NCBI GenBank assembly: GCA_022414725.1
Contig: CM039462.1
Location: forward strand, 4,516,661-4,580,660
From: Microglena sp. YARC
Taxonomy: Eukaryota > Chlorophyta > Chlorophyceae > Chlamydomonadales > Chlamydomonadaceae
Reading direction: 5' to 3'
Length of the DNA: 64,000 nt
Shown piece after piece: positions 19,617 through 28,621 of this stretch (position 1 is its first letter; every line of letters begins with the position of its first letter). The position numbers were made by a program, and so were the translations under genes. The notes below the pieces were generated by a model. It ran no database searches and was not told the origin of the DNA. It worked only from the letters and a program-made list of their open reading frames with translations.

Positions 19617-21190
19617 AAGTAGCTGCTCTCCATGTTCTGCAACGCATGCATCTCCTCCTGTATGTGATCAGCCGCAGATCTCAGCATATGATCACGACAC
19701 TTAGACCTCCGTATGTGACCAGCCACACATCTCTATCCATATGCCTGACTGGGTGGATCCTAGGGTAAGGGGGGCCGTGTTCTTATTATCTAGGGACTGC
19801 ATGGCTCCCAATACCCATCCTTGGGCATGTGGTGGTGAATGGGGGGGAGGGGGGGGGGGGGGGGGGGGGGGCGTGTGGGCAGATCCTGGCTGGGTGGATC
19901 CTGGGGTGGGGGGGACTAGATGAGTCTCTATGCATCTCCTCCTGGATGTGATCAGCCAGCAGCTTCCAGCAAGTGATCACAGGCAGATCTCAGCATGTGA
20001 TCACAAGTAGACCAGTGAATGTGATCACAAGTAGATCGGTGAATGTGATCACAAGTAGATCGGTGAACGTGATCACAAGAAGATCCGTGAATGTGATCAC
20101 AAGTTGATCTATGTATGTGATCACAAGTAGATCGGTGAACGTGATCACAAGTTGATCGGTGAATGTGATCACAAGTAGATCGGTGAATGTGATCACAAGT
20201 AGATCGGTGAACGTGATCACAAGTAGATCCGTGAATGTGATCACAAGTAGATCGGTGAACGTGATCACAAGTTGATCGGTGAATGTGATCACAAGTAGAT
20301 CCGGGAATGTGATCACAAGTAGATCGGTGAACGTGATCACAAGTAGATCCGGGAATGTGATCACAAGTAGATCGGTGAATGTGATCACAAGTAGATCGGT
20401 GAACGTGATCACAAGTTGATCCGGGAATGTGATCACAAGTAGATCCGGGAATTTGATCACAAGTAGATCGGTGAATGTGATCACAAGTAGATCCGTGAAT
20501 GTGATCACAAGTGATCGGTGAACGTGATCACAAGTAGATCGGTGAATGTGATCACAAGTAGATCCGGGAATTTGATCACAAGTAGATCGGTGAATGTGAT
20601 CACAAGTAGATCCGGGAATTTGATCACAAGTAGATCGGTGAATGTGATCACAAGTAGATCCGTGAATGTGATCACAAGTGATCGGTGAACGTGATCACAA
20701 GTAGATCGGTGAATGTGATCACAAGTAGATCCGTGAATGTGATCACAAGTAGATCGGTGAATGTGATCACAAGCAGATATATGTATGTGATCACAAGCAG
20801 ATCTGTGAATGTGATCACAAGTAGATCCCTGTATGTGACCAGCCACAGATCTATGTTTGTGATCACAAGCAGATCTATGTATGTGATCACAAGCAGATCT
20901 GTGAATGTGATCACAAGTAGATCTGTGAATGTGATCACTAGTAGATCCCTGTATGTGACCAGCAACAGATCTATGTTTGTGATCACAAGTAGCTGCTCTC
21001 CATGTTTTGCAATGTATGCATCTCCTCCTGTATGTGACCAGCTGCAGATCTCACCAGCAGCAGATCTCAGCATGTGATCACGACATATAGACCTCTGTAT
21101 CTCTATCCATATGCTTGGCTGGGTGGATCCTGGGGTGGGGGGGATTAGATGAGTCTCTATGCATCTCCTCCTGGATGAGATCAGCCAGCA
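19617..21190. repeat. 24-bp satellite (about 42 units) between long direct repeats
   Basis: The core array at about 19975-20990 repeats 'gtgatcacaagtagatcggtgaa' every 24 bp. Each unit contains the palindrome TGATCA, and position 18 onward alternates between 'cggtgaa', 'ccgtgaa' and 'ccgggaa'. Both sides carry a related segment of about 150 bp ('agctgctctccatgttctgcaacg.atgcatctcctcctgtatgtga', 19617-19775 and 20993-21150), each followed by 'gatgagtctctatgcatctcctcctggatg.gatcagccagcag'. A poly(G) run lies at about 19840-19872. VITFTDLL peptides on the minus strand are artefacts. Confidence 0.85.
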
Positions 21191-21199
21191 GATACCTTG

Positions 21200-21995
21200 T
21201 CCCCGTCCTTCGAACTGTCCATTGTGCATTGTTTCAACAAGGAACGGTCTCTCTGCGAAAACATGAAACGGGAGAAAAACTGAAGCAGCGAAAAAGTGAA
21301 CAAATGAAAGAAAAAATGTAAATGAAACAAAAATGGAACAAAAATGATTTGCTCGTGTTCAATTTTTGTCATGGTAAATTTATTTACTGCCCAAGACGGC
21401 GAGCAGCCAAATTGCTGTCAGAAGCTATGTAACCAAGTTCAACTTCAAGTTCAAGAACGGCCGTTCGGAAAAAGCATGAAACGGGAGAGAATTGAAAATT
21501 CATGCGCCTTGCCACGGGGCGTGAGTTTGAAGGAACCTTCCCGTTCGCTTGCACTGGGGGAAGTTTTTTTTTTCTTTTTTCAGACCGCTACTGCGCCTGA
21601 GCTTGGATCACCACGTTACATCAGAGGGAAGATCTCAACCTCCCCCAAGGCGGCTGGCCTGAAATTGGCTGGCAAGGGCCCGAACCACAGACCTGTGAGG
21701 CTGATGGATTATACTGAACCAAGCAGCCAGAGCTCCATTTGAAACGGGAGGAATAGATCAGGCACAGGAAAGGAATAAATAGTATAAAAGACCAATAAGC
21801 TTAATTGTATATATTGTATATATTAATCCCAGGGGGTTCAAGACAGCTTTATAGGTAAAGCAAGATATGCAACCCCTCCTTTAAAAGAGAACCCCTAATC
21901 CAGCCTAATCTTATAATTTGATCATGCTAATTTTCATCATGTTAATTTCATAATTTCGCCAATGCTTTCAACATGTTCAATTCTAGAATTCCCAA
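21200..21995. other. No gene seen; R4 and R5 copies
   Basis: 21385-21455 is an inverted R4 copy and 21503-21563 an R5 copy ('acggggcgtgagtttgaaggaacc...cgcttgcactggg'). Phrases 'aacgggaga' and 'catgaaacggg' are repeated locally. Confidence 0.45.
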
Positions 21996-21999
21996 ATTT

Positions 22000-22300
22000 C
22001 ATCATGTTCTTTCATTATGTTCAGGTCATCAAATTTTCAATGCAATCATCATGTTCAATCCTATAACTCCCAAATTTCATCATGCTGTTTCATTATGTTC
22101 AGTTCATCAATTTTTCAATGCAATCATAATGTTGAGTTCAATAATTCCCTAATTTCATTATGTTGTTTCATTATGTTCAGTTTAACAATTTTCCAATGCA
22201 ATCATAATGTTGAATTCAATAATTCATCATCTTAATTTCATCATTTTGTCAATGCTGCCACCACGGTCAATTATATAATTTTGTCATAACATACGTCCAT
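22000..22300. repeat. AT-rich tandem repeat, first block
   Basis: Units of roughly 60-75 bp read 'catcaatttttcaatgcaatcatcatgttcaattctataattcccaaatttcatcatgttgtttcattatgttcag'. The same family continues at 23050-23950 on the far side of inserted MITE and SINE copies. Confidence 0.75.
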
Positions 22301-22310
22301 GGCTTTTATT

Positions 22311-22695
22311 TTCTGATACGAGCAGCAGCTTCTGGGCAGCTCCCTGGTCCAGCCACTGGGCCAAGCCCCAAGATGTCAACATAACAGGAAATCTGGTCGT
22401 GTCAGATCCAAGGTGCACTAGGATGCATTTGGTTTGGCTGACTAGCCAGTCAGGGAAGCTGCCTAGAAGCTGCAGCTGGTACAGTTCTGGACAGCTGAGT
22501 GTGTCAGATCCAAGGTGCACTAGGTTGCATCAGGATTGGCTGACTAGCCAGTCAGGGAAGCTGCCTAGAAGCTGCTGCTGGTACAGTTCTGGACAGCTGA
22601 GTGTGTCAGATCCAAGGTGCACTAGGTTGCATCAGGATTGGCTGACTAGCCAGTCAGGGGAGCTGTTTAAAAGCTGCTTTTTGTAGCTAAAGAAA
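22311..22695. mobile_element. 203-bp MITE family, copy with right half amplified threefold
   Basis: The left end 'catggcttttattttctgatacgagcagcagcttctgggcagctcc' is followed by the usual middle. Then comes a 102-bp unit ('gtgtcagatccaaggtgcactagg ... gaagctgcctagaagctgc.gctggtacagttctggacagctga') starting at 22399, 22501 and 22603. The last unit ends with a worn right TIR. This repeats the behaviour seen at 13342-13565 with a different break point. Confidence 0.7.
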
Positions 22696-22714
22696 CGCAA
22701 TGCCCCTTGATCCT

Positions 22715-22890
22715 GATTTGACGAATGGCTCAATGGTAGAGCTCGCTGAGTTGGGGTTCGAATCCCTACGGGTGCGCTTTAGAGTTCATGGTCGCTGTCG
22801 ACCGCCATGGTAGCTTTGTCCAGGTAAAGTAGCAGCCCTTTCCCTACCGCCGTAAGACGGGGCTCCCTAAATACCACGCCCTACCTAAGA
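22715..22890 (+). repeat. tRNA-derived SINE
   Basis: The head 'tggctcaatggtagagctc' resembles an A box and 'ggggttcgaatccc' a B box, spaced as in a tRNA gene. The family core 'gtcgaccgccatggtagct' and 'gggctccctaaataccacgcc' follow. The acceptor stem cannot pair fully, so it is not scored as a tRNA gene. Confidence 0.65.
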
Positions 22891-22954
22891 ACTGATTCTT
22901 AGGTACTTATACTTTGGTAGCAGGTCACCCCGCCACACATGGTTGGATAAAGGA

Positions 22955-23045
22955 GTAGAGCTTTCCTTTTCCGCTACGAGCAACAGCTTCTAAGCAGCCA
23001 CCGGGCTGCGCTCTGAGCAGCCACCGGGCCAAGCCTAAATATTTA
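22955..23045. mobile_element. 203-bp MITE family, truncated left part
   Basis: 'agctttccttttccgctacgagcaacagcttctaagcag' matches the left TIR. An internal duplication 'gagcagccaccgggc' follows, and the right TIR is absent. Confidence 0.5.
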
Positions 23046-23049
23046 ACAG

Positions 23050-23950
23050 TATTGGAATTACTAATGTCACCTTTCAGTTCAAAAATTCAAAAATGCCATC
23101 ATTTTACCAATGCTTTGAACACATTCAATTCATAATTCTACAATTCCCTAATTTCATCATGTTGTTTCAATATGTTCAGTTCATCAATTTTTCAATGCTA
23201 TCATCATGCTCAATTCTATAATTCCTTAATTTCATCACGCTGTTTCATTGTGTTCAATTCGTCTTTTTGTCAATGCTGCCACCATGTTGAGTTCTGTAAT
23301 TCCACAATTGCATCATTTTGTCAACGCTTTCATCATTTTCATTTGTATAATTAATTAATTAAATACTTTCATCATGTTTAGGGAGAGGCATCGATGTATA
23401 TATATATTGGCGAAGCTGGATGTTTGAAAATCGGCACAGGGCACCTTACAAAAATCAAAATCTGGTTTTACAATTATTGCATAGGGCACCATATCATATT
23501 GCAGGCGCTTCGTCTGGATTTTTCGGTGTCTATCTGATGTAACTGCATATGTTGTAGATATACACAATACATATATTTGCTATATATAGATCTATTTGCC
23601 GCCCCCTAATCATGTTCATTTGTATAATTAAATATTTTTCCTCGATGCTGCCACCATGTTGAGTTCAATAATTCATCATCTTCATTTCATCATTTCGTCA
23701 ATGCTGCCACCATGGTCAGTTGTATAATTCAATACTTTCATCTCGTTCATTTGTAGAATGAAATATTTTTCATCAATGCTGCCACCATGTTGAGTTCAAT
23801 AACTCATCATCTTTATTTCATCATTTCGTCAATGCTGCCACCATGGTTGGTTGTATAGTTAAATACTTCCATCATGCTCTTTTCATCATTTCGTCAATGC
23901 TATCATGTTGAGTTCTGTAATTCCATAATTGCATCATGTTAATTTATATA
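23050..23950. repeat. AT-rich tandem repeat, second block
   Basis: A continuation of the 22.0-kb family, with units such as 'tttcatcatttcgtcaatgctgccaccatggt.agttgtataatt'. It is interrupted by the MITE at 23379. Confidence 0.7.
23379..23608. mobile_element. hAT-like MITE with 8-bp TSD, second family
   Basis: The ends TAGGGAGAGGC and GCCGCCCCCTA are inverted repeats (9 of 11). Both sides carry ATCATGTT (23371-23378 and 23609-23616). Because the flanking array provides uninterrupted 'catcatgttcatttgtataatt' units, the insertion point is clear. The 230-bp interior is non-coding and contains two 'agggcacc' motifs. Confidence 0.65.
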
Positions 23951-24000
23951 AAATCCAGGGGAGCTGCCTAGAAGCTGCTGCTGATACCTGAAAAGAAAAC
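23950..24000. mobile_element. 203-bp MITE family, right end only
   Basis: 'aggggagctgcctagaagctgctgctgatacctgaaaagaaaac' is the right TIR without the rest of the element. Confidence 0.55.
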
Positions 24001-24214
24001 ATATGTTAAGGAGGGCAGGCTTCTTGTTGTACTCCCCAAAAAGCCAGCTGTCTACTAACATGACCCCAGAGACATAGTTTTTGCAGTAGTGGTCCATGAG
24101 GTGGTCATGTAGCTCCATGTCTTGCTCTTTCAGGCCAACAAAATCCTAAGCAGGTGAAGGCAGGGATTGTTTGTTCAAATCTGAAAGAGGGTTGTTTTGT
24201 AGCTTTATGGTTTT

Positions 24215-24375
24215 AGGCCTCCTCCAGGGACAGCGTTTATATAGCTTTTTATAGTTTGTTATAGCTTTTACAGCTTTTTAGGGCCATGTAAGTTAAACAC
24301 AACTTTTTGAATATTTTGTATAGCGATAATTTAGGCCAAAATGGGATCAAAAATAGCGATCACCATATATAGCGT
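24215..24375 (+). repeat. Dispersed element 'TTTTAGGCCTCCTCCAGGGA', copy 1
   Basis: It runs from 'ttttaggcctcctccagggacag' through 'tagggccat' to 'tagcgatcaccatatatagcg'. The same order of features appears inverted at about 48285-48455. The two ends share no TIR that I can define, so its class is open. Confidence 0.55.
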
Positions 24376-24419
24376 GAAACAAAATCCGGAGCAGGTGAAG
24401 GCCAATCGTGAATGATAAC

Positions 24420-24625
24420 AATTGTAAGTAATTTCAATTGTGGTTAGTGGTGTGGTGATGCTGATGGTTGTGATGGTAGTAATGGTAGTGATGGTAGTGA
24501 TGGTGTTGTGATGATGTTGATGGTGTGATGATTTTGATGGTAGTGCTGTGATGACGATGGAGGTGGCAGTGGTGTGGTGATAATGTTGATGGTGGTGTGA
24601 TAGTGTGATGATGGTGATAGTGTCA
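24420..24625. repeat. GATGGT/GTGATG microsatellite
   Basis: Irregular trinucleotide and hexanucleotide units ('gatggtagt', 'gatgatgttgatggtg'). Histidine/threonine-rich frames on the minus strand are artefacts. Confidence 0.8.
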
Positions 24626-24751
24626 ATTTTCAATTACATTTGTTTGAAGGGTTCCTGCTGCAATGCTGCTGCTGTGTAAGTAAATGTGCTGCACAGGATT
24701 ATGAATCTATGAGACATAGTTATCTCAGTAGGAGGCTCAGCAGCCCCATAT

Positions 24752-24954
24752 CATAGCTTTTCTTTTACGCTACGAGCAGCAGCTTCTAGGCAGCTCCATG
24801 AGCCAGCCACTAGGCTAAGCTGCAAGCTTTCAATAGTACTGGAATGATGATTCTGTCAGCTTCCAGGTGCACTGCGTTGCTAAAGGTTTTGCTCTGTAGC
24901 AAGCCAGGGGAGCTGCCTAGAAGCTGCTGCTCATAGCGGAAAAGAAAAGCTATG
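24752..24954. mobile_element. 203-bp MITE family, best-preserved copy
   Basis: It starts 'catagcttttcttttacgctacgagcagcagcttctaggcagctcc' and ends with the inverted form 'gggagctgcctagaagctgctgctcatagcggaaaagaaaagctatg'. Perfect 8-bp TSDs CCCCATAT flank it (24744-24751 and 24955-24962). An 8-bp TSD and short non-coding length fit hAT-derived MITEs. Confidence 0.85.
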
Positions 24955-24999
24955 CCCCATATCTTGCTCTTCCAGGCCAAAATATCCTAAGCGGGTGAA

Positions 25000-25870
25000 G
25001 GTCAATTGTGAGTAATATTTAATAACTTGGTCAGGGTTTCTGCTGCTATCCTGTTGCTGTTTATTATATTACATTCCGTTGAGAGGCCATTGTTGACCCA
25101 AGGCAAGCCCGCTCCACGACATCCGGGAGGGGTCTTCCAACTTCTCCTTAAACATATATTGGCAACATTGCAATAAGCAAGCATTTGTGTCAACACTTAG
25201 GTATGTAACTGTGATTCCCCAAGCTACAAGCAGGCTTACAAATCTTAGTCAATCTAAGTCATCACGGGTGCAGAGTGAAGTATGGATGGCCCATGCAACC
25301 AGATGCCCCTATTGGCCCAATGAGTGTGCTTCTGGCAGAGTTGTGGGTATGCATTGGCTATGAGTTCCTCACAGGGTGCACACACTAACCAGCACCCATG
25401 AAGCCAGATGCTTCCTGTGCAAGTTCCCGAGGTTTGGAGCCAGGAGGCATGAGGAGCTCTATCGCCACATGAGTTAGCTGCTGGCAGAGTTGTGGGTATG
25501 CCGTATGCATTGGCTATTAGAACCTCAGAGGGTGCTCACACTAACCAAGAAATACATGTTTGATCGAGAAGCAGAACGAGTAGGCAGGGGAGGTGTTTGT
25601 TAGAGAAGAAAGACGATTGTCGAAGGCGTTCTAATCTACCCTTAAAACGAGAGCAAGTTTCAGCACATCCCCCTAAACGCATGTGGGTGCTAATAATCGA
25701 CCAGGACGAGGCTTCTGACGATACATTACACGGTCATCAGGCCACTGTTGACATAAGACAAGCCCGCTCCTAAAAATACTGGGGGGATCTCCCAACCATC
25801 CTCCAAAAGAAAATGGCAGGGTGCAAGTAATAAACCAATGAGGCAAGGAAGCAAGAAAGCGAGAAAGAAC
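25000..25870. other. Mostly unassigned; a tandem duplication of about 160 bp
   Basis: 'ctggcagagttgtgggtatg..cattggctat.ag...ctcacagggtgcacacactaacca' occurs at about 25335-25400 and 25485-25545. If the minus-strand gene at 26 kb continues, its downstream exons should be in this interval, but I could not define any. Confidence 0.4.
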
Positions 25871-25874
25871 TTAC

Positions 25875-26262
25875 AAGCTTCGCGGTCACCTCCTCTTGCG
25901 GCAGCCCTGAAATTTCAGCAACTGAGTCTACGAGCATTCCAAACCTCTCTCTAACTTGTTTCGTGCAGCTGAACGGCACAAAGAGCGGCACCCTCTTCCA
26001 TCCGTCTGAAAGAATACTTTGCGTTTGGGCATTCATTCTCTGCGGTTGGAAGTCCGTATCCAAAACGCTGGCCATCACGTAAGCTTGCATACACAAGCAC
26101 GTCGAGCCTGCAATGTCGTCCAGCCTAACCTTGTAGATTAGCGAGTTCTTGAGCACGACTTGTATAACTTTCATTCTTGCAGCCATAAGCTGGTCCAGAT
26201 GAACCCATCCAGAGTCTATCGACCAATACATGACGGACACTTTGGTCCTCATCATCTTTCCG
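25875..26262 (-). CDS. Exon encoding an unrecognised conserved domain (paralogue of 8577-8974)
   Basis: Reading on the minus strand, an acceptor-like 'attagcag|' at 26263 is followed by an open frame to 'aag ctt|gtaagt' at 25875, phase 0. The peptide includes VMYWSIDSGWVH, KVRLDDIAGS, DGWKRVPLFVPFS, RFGMLVDSVAEIS and VTAKL. About a third of residues match the 8.6-kb exon over roughly 120 positions, with the same order of conserved phrases and the same terminal intron position and phase. The frame is open further upstream to 26345, so the acceptor is a proposal. The two genes are on opposite strands 17 kb apart and have diverged strongly, so this is an old duplication. The function is unknown. 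Confidence 0.6.
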
Positions 26263-26616
26263 CTGCTAATGGGGAGCGGTGGGGAAGGCCAATCTTGGGC
26301 TGATCGGAAGTAATCCGGGCGGGGCGTGAGAAAGGCTTTAGTCACGCACGGGGGCTAAATCGGCGTTCAGAACTAGTAGGCCCTTTCTGTGAAACTCTCA
26401 GTAGAAGCTGGTGCCCATCCTGGAGGAGCGCACATGTAGATGCAATGACAGAGATGACACGGGGTAATACTGAAAGAAAGAAATTACCACGGCGAACGGA
26501 GTTGGGCGCATCTGCTTAGTAAGGCAGTTTACCTTACTAACAGGACGAAACCAGCAATACAGTCCGCGGAGGCGCCATACCTATAGTGTCCTTCCGGGTC
26601 CATCGATAAAACCCTC

Positions 26617-26844
26617 CTAACCGACTCGAGGTGCGCATGCGTGTTGAGACGCACTGAACGCTTGCCCTACTTCATCTTCAATCCTTTCTGCCAGATCAAC
26701 TTCCTTTGTGTCGCCCTGTCCTGATGCCTGAACCACCCTTGGCATCGCCTCCTGTCGTTCGTTCGGACTCTCCTGCCCTCCGCAGACCATGTTGTTGCCA
26801 TGTTGATCCATGAGCTTGTGGAATTCATCCAGCCTCTGCTCTAG
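26617..26844 (-). CDS. Possible upstream exon of the 26-kb minus-strand gene
   Basis: The frame reads GEALEQRLDEFHKLMDQHGN, then a polar region (NERQEAMPRVVQASGQGD) and LAERIEDEVGQAFSAS before a stop at 26617. The charged start looks coiled-coil-like. It has the strand and position expected of an exon before 26262, but no donor before the stop is convincing. It could equally be a terminal or chance frame. Confidence 0.25.
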   Translation of the reverse strand, partial: LEQRLDEFHKLMDQHGNNMVCGGQESPNERQEAMPRVVQASGQGDTKEVDLAERIEDEVGQAFSASQHACAPRVG

Positions 26845-26874
26845 GGCTTCTCCGTTAGAAACCCCGCCCGTGGG

Positions 26875-27060
26875 AGGGGAGGTGTGGGTGTGGGGTGTGG
26901 GGTGAGGGGGTGGGGTGGGTGGGTGGGTGGGTGGGTGGGTGGGGGGGGGGATGAATTGTTACATGGGGCTTCAGCCAACTCTGGGCTGCTCTCCGTCTTT
27001 CAATTCCAAGTCCGTCCGTGCGATGGAAACCAGGGGAGATACTGAGCAGATTGGAGGGTG
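26875..27060. repeat. GTGGGTGGGT microsatellite and an R3 copy
   Basis: 26880-26950 is (GGGT)n-like. 26955-27050 is R3 ('ttgttacatggggcttcagccaactctgggctgctctccgt'). Confidence 0.65.
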
Positions 27061-27121
27061 GGTGGGGACAAAGAAGAAGAAGAAGAAGAATTGTTACAAG
27101 GTTATTTATGGCGGCAATTCA

Positions 27122-27305
27122 GTGTCTACCGGTAATCGTCTGCAGAAGAAAATACTCCCCCATGTGCGATATATGTAACAGCCATTCTGGCCTCTATGCA
27201 CTCGATAGTCATCTGGACCAGGGGCTCCAGATCTGAGCAGATGACTATCGAGTAGACGAGTACATTGAGGCCAGGAAAGCTGACAATATGCAGACGGTAG
27301 ATAAT
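27122..27305. repeat. Long imperfect inverted repeat (hairpin)
   Basis: 'ctcgatagtcatctg' (27201-27215) pairs perfectly with 'cagatgactatcgag' (27238-27252). Further out 'ctggcctc' pairs with 'gaggccag', and 'taccggtaatcgtctgc' partly pairs with 'gcagacggta'. This may be a foldback MITE. No TSD was found. Confidence 0.5.
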
Positions 27306-27349
27306 AGCACAGTTTTTTAGTTGTGATCAGGGTACCCCATTTTGTCAAA

Positions 27350-28345
27350 TTGGTCCGCGCTCAAAGCGCACAAACGTGAAATTGGTCAGCGCTTTTTAGT
27401 GCAAAAAGCGCAAAAACTGCGCGCTGTGCCCACAGGGGCACCCATGGGAGATATCCCCCCACGCATTCTAGCACCTAACCTCACACAGGGCATCAGCTCC
27501 AACCTACCCACTAGCTGCCACCTTGGCCAACACCCGCTTAAAGGGATTTATGCAACCACCTGGGCCGATAACACTCCTCACCAACTTCCTCATGCAAGTA
27601 ATAATGTTTTGTCCTCCACCCTTATCCAACATAAAACTAAATTCCACATCCTTAAAGCCCGCTGGGGTCGACTGTGAAATCGTAAACTTGCATATCGGTG
27701 GAAACTTCCTTGTATAGTTATATTAACAACACCCACCCGCCCACGAACCCTCTATGCCCCATATGCCGCATCTGTGAGGACGGAGCGGGCCACATTCTGG
27801 CGGGCTGCTCACACTAGACTTTCAAGGGGCTCTATATCAAGAGACATGACGCCGCAGTGCGACTCATCCACAATGCCATCTGCACTGGCGACCTGGGCTC
27901 ACGCAGAATGATTATGGACGCTGGCAAGGAAGAGGACCTCCCCAGGGGGGTCTTAAGCAAACTCCTCCCTGACTGGCTACGCCCTTCCTCTATTGCTGAA
28001 GAGGCCTGGAGGAGAATGAGACCTGATCTTGCCATCCTACCTGACATAGACTCTCCTACCTTCATAAAAGATAAAGAAATCTGGCTCCTTGAGCTTGGCT
28101 ACCGCTCACACCAACCATGCTACCAAGTTTATCACTAAACATGCCCAGCATGCTAGCCTAGTGGATGGCCTCCAATCGGCTGGATATCTTGTTCACTACG
28201 TAGTTATCACACTTGGAACAACTGGTACTATCCCAACCTCTTTTCTGACTTCTATGGCTACACTTGGACTAAACAGATTGTGTGCCCTTCGACTGGCGGA
28301 CACAGTCCACTCCCACTCTATTTCTAGCTTTCGAAGTAGTTAACA
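27350..28345 (+). mobile_element. LINE 3' fragment (zinc knuckle and endonuclease-like tail)
   Basis: Across a few frameshifts and stops the plus strand reads FHILKARWG, then a zinc-knuckle-like CPICRICEDGAGHILAGC at about 27755-27810, GLYIKRHDAAV, RPDLAILPD and IWLLELGYRSH. The knuckle followed by 'RHDAAV', 'RPD' and an acidic 'EL' position matches the tail of the larger LINE on the minus strand at 31.65-32.35 kb (CHFCHSHDTSAHLLASC, IARHNAAV, KLRPDILF). The PD...E spacing is what restriction-like endonucleases of R2/Dualen-type LINEs show; that assignment is inference. It lies between minus-strand exon candidates and is non-functional. Confidence 0.6.
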
Positions 28346-28356
28346 GTGCAGACGCT

Positions 28357-28590
28357 TTATGGAGACCCAACAGGAGGAGGCAGCGGGAGGATGTCCTGGC
28401 TAGAGTTCGCGAGATCGAGAAGGTAAATCCCTTGCTGCTGTTGCAGCTGTTGCAGCCGATGCACCTCAAATTGGCGTAGTTCTTCCTGCTGGCGCGGGTC
28501 CAGATCTAGAACACGCATCTGCGCCTGCCCCTCAGGAAGATCAGTCGAAAATTGCGTGGCAGGGACGGTGCCCTGCTGCTGCGAATCCAT
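28357..28590 (-). CDS. Possible first exon, glutamine-rich
   Basis: An ATG in good context ('accaagatgg') at 28590 opens a frame MDSQQQGTVPATQFSTDL, then LDPRQQEELRQFEVHRLQQL and a polyglutamine end. The frame stops at 28357, close to where LINE sequence begins. It may be the start of the minus-strand gene that includes 26262-25875, interrupted by the LINE fragment, with the repeat at 28.6-31.4 kb as its upstream region. That linkage is inference. Confidence 0.3.
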   Translation of the reverse strand: MDSQQQGTVPATQFSTDLPEGQAQMRVLDLDPRQQEELRQFEVHRLQQLQQQQGIYLLDLANSSQDILPLPPPVGSP

Positions 28591-28621
28591 CTTGGTGAAA
28601 CCGTGCGATCAGTGATGAGTG

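Noticed and set aside
19990..20846. VITFTDLLVITFTDLL repeat protein on the minus strand
   Set aside because: 24-bp satellite read in frame; the plus strand is open too. There is no gene structure.
19975..20990. CRISPR-like array
   Set aside because: Units are contiguous 24-mers with no unique spacers, and the context is eukaryotic.
22715..22790. tRNA gene
   Set aside because: A- and B-box-like motifs are present but the acceptor stem does not pair, and a SINE core follows.
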